DNA of 30,659 nt, taken from positions 1 through 30,659 of the forward strand of contig JAHHTO010000012.1 in assembly GCA_020024595.1 (NCBI GenBank). Reading direction: 5' to 3'. The notes beneath the pieces were generated by a model that was not told the DNA's origin, did no database searches, and saw only the letters and a program-made list of their open reading frames with translations. Position numbers and translations under genes: made by a program. Every line of letters starts with the position of its first letter. Positions within the stretch are counted from its first letter, which is position 1. This DNA is from Schaedlerella sp. Lineage in GTDB: Bacteria > Bacillota > Clostridia > Lachnospirales > Lachnospiraceae. Below are positions 24,565 through 30,659 of this stretch, piece after piece.

Positions 24565-25575
24565 TTACAGCGCCAGTATCTTTGCAATTTCATACTGATG
24601 CGCTGGGATTTGTTTCTTCATAGACAATGCTTCATTGATATCAAAATCAACAAATTTCCCATGCTGATATCCCACCACACGGTTGCTCTTTCCTGCAAGC
24701 AACAATTCTACCGCCATTGCTCCCATTGTAGACGCATATACACGATCTTTACATGTCGGGCTTCCGCCGCGCTGCATATGTCCGATAATAGAAGCTCTTG
24801 TCTCAATTCCTGTCGCTTCTTCTATTCTCTTTGCCATATTCATGGAATCACCGATTCCCTCAGCATTAATGATAATATAATTCTTTTTACCACGTTTTTT
24901 ATTCTCCAGAATATCCTCAATCAATGCCTTTTCATTATAATCTCTCTCTTCCGGCATCAAAATCTTCTCTGCACCATTGGCAATTCCACACCACAATGCC
25001 AGATATCCTGCATCACGTCCCATAACCTCAATGATACTGCATCTCTCATGAGATGTAGATGTATCACGGATCTTATCAATCGCCTCCATTGCTGTATTCA
25101 CTGCAGTATCAAATCCGATTGTATAATCTGTACAGGCAATATCCAGATCAATTGTTCCCGGAAGCCCAATTGTCTTTACTCCCAGATGTGCTAGCTTCTG
25201 TGCTCCGGCAAAAGAGCCGTCTCCACCAATCACAACCAGTCCGTCAATTCCATACTTCTTACAGATCGCTGCCGCCTTCTGCTGTCCCTCTTCAGTACGC
25301 ATCACCTGACACCGTGCAGTCTGAAGAATCGTTCCCCCGCGTTGAATCGTATCTGATACATCACGTGCAGATAAATCAATGATTTCCTCTTTCAGAAGGC
25401 CATGATAACCTCTTCTGATCCCACGTACTTTCAGTCCTTTAGAAAGTGCTGTTCTCACAACAGCACGGATCGCAGCATTCATTCCCGGTGCATCTCCTCC
25501 ACTTGTAAGCACCCCTATCGTACGAATCCGATCTTCAATCTCATCCAACATCACTTTCTTATTTGCCTCTGCCAT
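24565..25575 (-). CDS. pfkA: 6-phosphofructokinase, ATP-type
   Basis: PfkA phosphorylates fructose-6-P to the 1,6-bisphosphate. The 336-residue protein carries GVLTSGGDAPGMNAAIR (21-37), the ATP-binding VVIGGDGSFAGA (GGDGS 117-121, the form typical of ATP rather than pyrophosphate users), the catalytic TIDLD (141-145) and IIEVMGRDAGYLA. In E. coli the catalytic segment reads TIDND; here Asn is Leu while both Asp remain. An N-terminal extension of about 18 residues precedes the first strand. It follows dnaE by 118 bp, an arrangement seen in Firmicutes, and seems to have its own promoter overlapping the dnaE end. The start follows AAAGGCGG. Confidence 0.95.
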   Translation of the reverse strand: MAEANKKVMLDEIEDRIRTIGVLTSGGDAPGMNAAIRAVVRTALSKGLKVRGIRRGYHGLLKEEIIDLSARDVSDTIQRGGTILQTARCQVMRTEEGQQKAAAICKKYGIDGLVVIGGDGSFAGAQKLAHLGVKTIGLPGTIDLDIACTDYTIGFDTAVNTAMEAIDKIRDTSTSHERCSIIEVMGRDAGYLALWCGIANGAEKILMPEERDYNEKALIEDILENKKRGKKNYIIINAEGIGDSMNMAKRIEEATGIETRASIIGHMQRGGSPTCKDRVYASTMGAMAVELLLAGKSNRVVGYQHGKFVDFDINEALSMKKQIPAHQYEIAKILAL

Positions 25576-25681
25576 GTTACTACCGCCTTTCTTCTCTTTA
25601 TCCTTGTAACCAATTCATATTGATCCTATTTTTACTTCTGCTCTTCTTTTAAGATTGCCTATTTTTTAACACTCTGGATTT

Positions 25682-25710
25682 ATTCTATAACATTTATACT
25701 CTGTTTTCAA
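25682..25710 (-). promoter_or_regulatory. Possible promoter of pfkA
   Basis: On the minus strand TTGAAA (25705-25710, inside the end of dnaE) and TAGAAT (25682-25687) are 17 bp apart, giving a leader of about 100 nt. Confidence 0.5.
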
Positions 25711-28700
25711 TAGTCTTTTCGACTACTTTTACCCGCTTTTCCCCAAAATGATTCATCAACCTGCTTAACACTTGCTGGTTAATCTGAATATTTCGGTTTC
25801 TTGGCAACCTCTTTACTGCCCGTTCTGCCTGACAATAAATGACAACCTCATCCTCACCTTCCGAATCGGCAAGATATCCAAACACAATCTGCTCATTTGC
25901 CAGATATGCAGCCTTATCTGGAAACTGGATCCACAGTTCTTTCTTGGTCTGTTCAAAAGGAATGATCTTCTCACAAATAAGTTTGCTGGCTTTTTCATCC
26001 TCCTCCGAAACACTTCCTCTGATAAATACTTTCTGGTCAATCTCCAGGTATTCTTTGTTTCTCTCATAATCACGTGGAAATACAACTACTTCTACAGTCC
26101 CAAACAAATCTTCTATCGTGATAAAGGCCATCATCTGATTCGTCTTTGTCACTTTCACAGTTCGATCCGTAATCATACCTCCAATCATCTCTCTGGCACC
26201 ATCATGTACCTTCGTTCGCCCAGTCTCTTCATCCGGTTGAAAATCTGCCGTTGTTGCGGAAATATTCTTTCGCCACTTTTCCTCATATTCCTCCAGTGGA
26301 TGTCCGCTGATGTAAATCCCCAGCACTTCTTTTTCAAACGCAAGCTTTGTTTCTTTTGTATATTCTCCCACGTTCGGCAGCTTAATCTCAAATTCACTCT
26401 TTTGCTCTTCATCCACCAGATCAAATAATGTCATCTGTCCGGTCATTGCATATTTCTTTTCCTGATTAACATGTTCTACAATCTGAAGATAAATCGCCAT
26501 AAACTGCTTTCTCGTGCCACCTAAGCAGTCCAGTGCACCAGACTTGATAAAATTCTCGATTGCCCGCTTGTTCATCGCATCCTTTACAGACATCCGGGTG
26601 ATAAAATCTTCCAGATTTTTGAACACTCCAAACTCTTTCCGGTCTGCAACAATTGCTTCAATCACTGGGCGTCCAATACTCTTAATCGCAGCCAGACCAT
26701 ATCGAATGTTCCCTTCATCCACCGAAAAATCAGCCACTCCTTTGTTGATATCCGGTGGCAGAATTCGGATATTCATCTGCCGACAAGCATAAATATACTC
26801 TGCTACTTTCGGTGGATTATCAATTACAGATGTCATCAGAGCCGCCATAAACTCCACCGGATAATAGTATTTCAAAAATGCGGTCTGATAAGCTACAACC
26901 GCATACGCTGCTGCATGAGACTTATTAAACGCATACTTGGCAAAGTCAATCATTTCATCATAAATTTTGTTCGCAGTTTTCTCATCAATTCCATTATTCA
27001 CACATCCCGGAACACCGTGTTCTTCCTCTCCATAAACGAAAATCTGGCGCTCTTTCTCCATCACATCGCCCTTTTTTTTCGACATGGCACGACGCAGCAG
27101 ATCGCTTCTCCCCAGTGTATATCCCGCAAGATCACGTACAATCTGCATTACCTGTTCCTGATACACAATACATCCATAAGTCGGCGCAAGAATCGGTTCC
27201 AACTGCGGGCAATCATAGGTAATCGAACTTGCATCATTCTTTCCCTTGATATACTGAGGAATAAAATCCATTGGCCCTGGACGATACAGAGAAATTCCTG
27301 CAATGATATCTTCCAGACTATGAGGCTTCAACTCCTTCATAAAGCTCTTCATTCCTGCACTTTCAATCTGAAAAATACCATCTGTCTTTCCAGTTCCAAT
27401 ATAATCCAGAACTGCTTTGTCATCATAATCTAGCGTTTCAATATCAAAATTCGGTGTCCGCTTTCTTGCCTGCTTCACCGCATTCTGAATCACTGTCAAT
27501 GTACGAAGTCCCAAAAAATCCATTTTCAAAAGACCCAGCTCTTCCAGCGTCGTCATCGTAAACTGAGTTGTAATAGAACCATCTGATGCACGGGACAGCG
27601 GCACATATTCGTCTATCGACTTCTGACTGATCACTACTCCCGCCGCATGCATCGAACTATGTCTTGGAAGCCCTTCCAGTCGCCGCGACATATCGATCAG
27701 ATACTTCACCTGCTCATCGCTTTCATACGTTCTGCGAAGTTCCGGATTCATTTTCAGCGCCTTATCAATCGTAATATTTAATTCCTGTGGAATCATTTTT
27801 GCAATAGAATCCACAAATGCATACGGCAGATCCATGACACGTCCTACATCACGGATCACACCACGTGCAGCCAGCGTACCAAAGGTCACGATTTGAACCA
27901 CACGATCCTTCCCGTATTTGCGTACCACATAGTCAATCACCTCTTGCCGTCTCTCAAAGCAAAAATCCACATCAATATCCGGCATGGTAACACGCTCTGG
28001 ATTCAAGAATCGCTCAAACAGAAGCTGATACCGAATCGGGTCAATATTTGTAATTTCCAGACAATACGACACAATACTACCTGCAGCCGATCCACGCCCC
28101 GGCCCCACAGCAATACCATGATCTTTGGCATACTTGATAAAATCCCATACAATCAGGAAATAGTCCACATACCCCATGTTATGAATCGTATTCAGTTCAT
28201 AAGTCAGACGCTCTTTCAATTCTCCAGTCGTCTCACCATAACGTCTCGCAAGGCCTTCAAAACACAATTTATTCAGATATTCCCAGGAAGTCATTCCGTC
28301 CGGCACTTCATATTTTGGAAGCTTTGTTACGCCGAACTCAATTTCCACATTACACCTGTCTGCAATCCGCTGGGTGTTATCTATTGCCTGCAGCGCGTAC
28401 GGAAACAGTCGTTCCATTTCCTCAGGAGATTTCACATAATATTGTCCTCCCACATAACGCATCCTGTTCTCGTCAGACAATTTCTTGCCAGTCTGGATAC
28501 AGAGCAGAATATCATGCGGTTTCTCATCTTCTGCATAGGTATAATGAACATCATTTGTTACCACCAGCTCTATTCCAAGTTCCTCTGACATCTGCAGAAG
28601 CCGTTGATTCACCAGCGCTTGTTCCTGGATTCCATGATCCTGCAATTCTAGGAAATAATTTCCCTCGCCAAAAATATCCTGATATTCCAGTGCAGACTTT

Positions 28701-29167
28701 TTCGCCTCTTCGTACAGGCCTTTCATCAGATAACGTTGTACCTCTCCAGCCAGGCAGGCACTCAGCGCAATAATTCCCTCGCTATACTCCCGGAGCACCT
28801 GCTTATCCACACGCGGCTTGTAATAATACCCCTCAACAAATCCTTTGGAAACAATCTTCATCAGATTCGCATATCCTGTATTATTTTCTGCAAGAAGAAC
28901 CAGATGATAATACCGGTCTTCACCCCCGCTGATTTCCCTGTCAAATCTGGAATTAGGCGCAACATAAACCTCACATCCCAGAATTGGCTTGATGCCTGCC
29001 TTCCTCGCTTCACGATAAAAATCAATCACACCGTACATTACACCGTGATCCGTAATGGCAGCACTGTTCATGCCAAGTTCTTTCACTCTCTCTACATATT
29101 CTTTTATCTTATTCGAGCCATCCAGAAGACTGTATTCTGTATGGACATGCAAATGTGCAAAACTCAT
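25694..29167 (-). CDS. dnaE: DNA polymerase III alpha subunit, DnaE type
   Basis: The 1157-residue C-family polymerase has, in order, an N-terminal PHP domain (FAHLHVHTEYSLLDG, then ITDHGVMYG), the palm with catalytic aspartates in PDIDVDF (D397, D399) and the later LLKMDFLGLRT, the fingers (GISLYRPGPMDFIP), a helix-hairpin-helix region, and an OB fold near residue 1000 (MIGGMITDRTVKVTKTNQMM). There is no inserted exonuclease domain, so it is DnaE rather than PolC. In Firmicutes with both, DnaE extends primers on the lagging strand. The start follows GAGGT at short spacing. A leader of about 130 nt is predicted. Confidence 0.96.
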   Translation of the reverse strand: MSFAHLHVHTEYSLLDGSNKIKEYVERVKELGMNSAAITDHGVMYGVIDFYREARKAGIKPILGCEVYVAPNSRFDREISGGEDRYYHLVLLAENNTGYANLMKIVSKGFVEGYYYKPRVDKQVLREYSEGIIALSACLAGEVQRYLMKGLYEEAKKSALEYQDIFGEGNYFLELQDHGIQEQALVNQRLLQMSEELGIELVVTNDVHYTYAEDEKPHDILLCIQTGKKLSDENRMRYVGGQYYVKSPEEMERLFPYALQAIDNTQRIADRCNVEIEFGVTKLPKYEVPDGMTSWEYLNKLCFEGLARRYGETTGELKERLTYELNTIHNMGYVDYFLIVWDFIKYAKDHGIAVGPGRGSAAGSIVSYCLEITNIDPIRYQLLFERFLNPERVTMPDIDVDFCFERRQEVIDYVVRKYGKDRVVQIVTFGTLAARGVIRDVGRVMDLPYAFVDSIAKMIPQELNITIDKALKMNPELRRTYESDEQVKYLIDMSRRLEGLPRHSSMHAAGVVISQKSIDEYVPLSRASDGSITTQFTMTTLEELGLLKMDFLGLRTLTVIQNAVKQARKRTPNFDIETLDYDDKAVLDYIGTGKTDGIFQIESAGMKSFMKELKPHSLEDIIAGISLYRPGPMDFIPQYIKGKNDASSITYDCPQLEPILAPTYGCIVYQEQVMQIVRDLAGYTLGRSDLLRRAMSKKKGDVMEKERQIFVYGEEEHGVPGCVNNGIDEKTANKIYDEMIDFAKYAFNKSHAAAYAVVAYQTAFLKYYYPVEFMAALMTSVIDNPPKVAEYIYACRQMNIRILPPDINKGVADFSVDEGNIRYGLAAIKSIGRPVIEAIVADRKEFGVFKNLEDFITRMSVKDAMNKRAIENFIKSGALDCLGGTRKQFMAIYLQIVEHVNQEKKYAMTGQMTLFDLVDEEQKSEFEIKLPNVGEYTKETKLAFEKEVLGIYISGHPLEEYEEKWRKNISATTADFQPDEETGRTKVHDGAREMIGGMITDRTVKVTKTNQMMAFITIEDLFGTVEVVVFPRDYERNKEYLEIDQKVFIRGSVSEEDEKASKLICEKIIPFEQTKKELWIQFPDKAAYLANEQIVFGYLADSEGEDEVVIYCQAERAVKRLPRNRNIQINQQVLSRLMNHFGEKRVKVVEKTIENRV

Positions 29168-29302
29168 CTTCTACCTCGTTTTCATACTGTTTTTCAATAA
29201 AATCTATATCCATCAAATCTTCTTTTTTATTTTAACAGAAAAATAAGACTTGTACCATAGTTATTGAAGTTTGTTAAAATCCAGTCATTTACCTAGTTTA
29301 TT

Positions 29303-29311
29303 ATTATACCA
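29303..29311 (-). promoter_or_regulatory. Predicted extended -10 promoter of dnaE
   Basis: On the minus strand TGGTATAAT combines the consensus -10 (29303-29308) with the upstream TG. No good -35 is present at 17 bp, as is common for extended -10 promoters. Confidence 0.55.
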
Positions 29312-29331
29312 TATAAATCTTACGTAGTTTT

Positions 29332-29361
29332 TTACAAAAATCTTAAAATCCATGGTATAGT
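29332..29361 (+). promoter_or_regulatory. Predicted promoter of the diguanylate cyclase gene
   Basis: TGGTATAGT provides an extended -10 (29356-29361). TTACAA (29332-29337) is a possible -35 at 18 bp. Confidence 0.5.
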
Positions 29362-29478
29362 AAAATATAGATAGAACAGTTAGATTTGGAAATCCAGAAC
29401 ATCAGGTCTATACGAGTCCATTTTATAGACAAATGACGAATTATTAGAATGGTTGGCAAAACAGAAAGGAATTTTACC

Positions 29479-30627
29479 ATGAAAGTTGTCCAAAAACTCA
29501 AAAAAACGAAACAGGATTCCATCAATTATCATAAGGATATCGAGGAACACACCCTTGTCTCCCAGCAGGTATTTTCAGCCTGTCTTTTCGTGTTCTTTGC
29601 GCTTCACATCGCTATTATACACCTACTGAATTTTGCAAAGTGTGAACGCTTTTATGCTGCATTGGGGATTTCTGGGCTGCAAATGCTATTTAGCATGATT
29701 TTCTATTTTTTATTTAAATATTATTTTTCCAACCACAAAAAATATATTTTACTAGCAGCATATCTTAATATTTTTCAAGTGGTCATCATTTTGGAACTTC
29801 AATATTTTCTATATGATGAATATATCTCCTACACTGTTATTGTCTGTATTATACTGTGCACCTCCCTATCTATCATTGGGGAGATAGAAAAGTATACAGC
29901 AATCCTTACAATGAGTCTGTCCATAGATATTGCGATCACAATCATGAAAAATTATAATTTGCTTCATTCACATGATATGAAAATGTATATCATCGACAAT
30001 TTTTTTGTTCTAATCATCGCAATTGGCATCAATGCCAGCATTTCGTGTCTGAAGTATCGAGACTTTGAGATAAAGAATCAGATCCTTTATTTAAGCGAGA
30101 GGGACAGTTTGACCGGTCTGCTCAATCGAAACTCGTTGGAACATGCTGTAGAAAAACATATGGGTGACCATAGCATCTGCGCCATGATTCTGCTGGATTT
30201 AGATAACTTTAAAGCACTGAATGATACTCTGGGACACTATGAAGGCGACAATTGTCTGCGGGCGACAGCAGATGAATTAAAGAAATTGTTTCGCAGCACA
30301 GACTATGTAGGCAGATTAGGCGGAGATGAGTTCCTGGTGTTTCTTCCTGACATCCAAAGCCTTACCTTTGTTAAAGAACGAGCAAATATGCTTCTAAAAA
30401 AGATTCCAAGAAGCTATGCACATCAGACAGGAGAGATTACTGTCACATGCAGCGTAGGAATCGCTTTTCTAAGAATGGATCAGGAGAATCTGTATGAAAG
30501 TCTATACAAAGCGGCAGATTCAGCCATGTATATGTCCAAAGCTAGCGGAAAGAATATGGTCACCATTTTTTCAAACGAGTTTTCCGGAGAAAGTTCATCT
30601 AATTCGGTAGTAAAAATCGCACGATAA
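29479..30627 (+). CDS. Membrane-bound diguanylate cyclase (GGDEF)
   Basis: The 382-residue protein has about six transmembrane helices in residues 25-200, forming an unassigned sensor region, followed by a GGDEF domain (about 210-370). The active-site motif is intact (RLGGDEF, GGDEF at 281-285), with DLDNFKALNDTLGH earlier for metal and nucleotide binding. The RxxD inhibitory site is present at 272-275 (RSTD), five residues before GGDEF. It should make cyclic di-GMP and be product-inhibited. No EAL domain is attached. The inner ATG is used because AAAGGA stands 8 bp before it. It is divergent from dnaE, with no operon partner in the window. Confidence 0.93.
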   Translation: MKVVQKLKKTKQDSINYHKDIEEHTLVSQQVFSACLFVFFALHIAIIHLLNFAKCERFYAALGISGLQMLFSMIFYFLFKYYFSNHKKYILLAAYLNIFQVVIILELQYFLYDEYISYTVIVCIILCTSLSIIGEIEKYTAILTMSLSIDIAITIMKNYNLLHSHDMKMYIIDNFFVLIIAIGINASISCLKYRDFEIKNQILYLSERDSLTGLLNRNSLEHAVEKHMGDHSICAMILLDLDNFKALNDTLGHYEGDNCLRATADELKKLFRSTDYVGRLGGDEFLVFLPDIQSLTFVKERANMLLKKIPRSYAHQTGEITVTCSVGIAFLRMDQENLYESLYKAADSAMYMSKASGKNMVTIFSNEFSGESSSNSVVKIAR

Positions 30628-30659
30628 GTAAGGTTTCCAAGTCTCTGACGTAAGTGAAT

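Larger units (their letters stand above)
29168..29478. other. Divergent intergenic region between dnaE and the diguanylate cyclase gene
   Basis: The 311-bp AT-rich region holds two extended -10 elements facing outward and a 7-bp inverted repeat GTCTATA/TATAGAC (29406-29412, 29424-29430) in the cyclase leader. No ORF of note and no recognisable riboswitch fold was seen. Confidence 0.6.

Noticed and set aside
29362..29478. Cyclic di-GMP riboswitch before the diguanylate cyclase
   Set aside because: The leader lacks the GEMM conserved core and tetraloop-receptor elements; only a small 7-bp stem is visible.
1..30659. CRISPR array, insertion sequence or attachment site
   Set aside because: No regularly spaced direct repeats, transposase or integrase fragments, or flanking duplications next to the two tRNA genes were seen.

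Overview
The window looks like chromosome from a gut-type member of the Lachnospiraceae (Clostridia, Bacillota). This rests on low-to-moderate GC, strong AGGAGG ribosome-binding sites, sigma-A promoters with 17-bp spacers, the murB-rapZ-whiA-crh-like block, a LicT-controlled PTS, an X-X-X-Leu-X-X-Gly heptad-repeat exporter partner and a B12-dependent diol dehydratase reactivation set. The genus cannot be fixed from the sequence alone. No insertion sequence, prophage or CRISPR array is visible.

Layout. (1) 1-1730, plus strand: end of a coenzyme-B12 diol/glycerol dehydratase operon (truncated large reactivase subunit, small reactivase subunit, PduO-type cobalamin adenosyltransferase). (2) 1830-7204: a TetR repressor divergent from an MMPL/RND transporter and a secreted heptad-repeat protein. 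The shared promoter region carries three copies of a TGACY-n3-RGTCA palindrome, two of them over the -35 boxes. (3) 7344-10960, minus strand: aldose-1-epimerase-like protein, a lipoprotein built like a secreted trigger factor, and cardiolipin synthase. (4) 11229-11933: a small membrane protein of unknown function and tRNA-Glu(CUC). (5) 12043-16135, minus strand: murB, rapZ, whiA, a Crh/HPr-like gene lacking the catalytic histidine, and a DagK-type lipid kinase. (6) 16377-17940, plus strand: a DUF21/CBS/CorC membrane protein and tRNA-Ser(CGA). (7) 18034-23047, minus strand: cutC, then a GlcNAc-type PTS operon (licT, EIIA, EIICB) behind a complete RAT/terminator switch, then nagB. Between nagB and the PTS leader lies a decayed C-terminal fragment of nagA. 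(8) 23133-29167, minus strand: DUF1934 protein, murI, pfkA, dnaE. (9) 29479-30627, plus strand: a membrane diguanylate cyclase with an I-site.

How the parts fit. The PTS operon and nagB import amino sugar and convert glucosamine-6-P to fructose-6-P, which PfkA can commit to glycolysis. The deacetylase step between them is broken here, so it must be supplied elsewhere or be lost. MurB, MurI, RapZ and WhiA tie to wall synthesis and division. DagK and Cls concern membrane lipid. The TetR/MMPL/heptad set reads as a self-contained inducible export unit of unknown substrate. I found no large unnamed system. The points most worth following are the nagA relic, the Asp15 HPr-like protein, the three-operator TetR switch, and the MMPL plus secreted-heptad pair.
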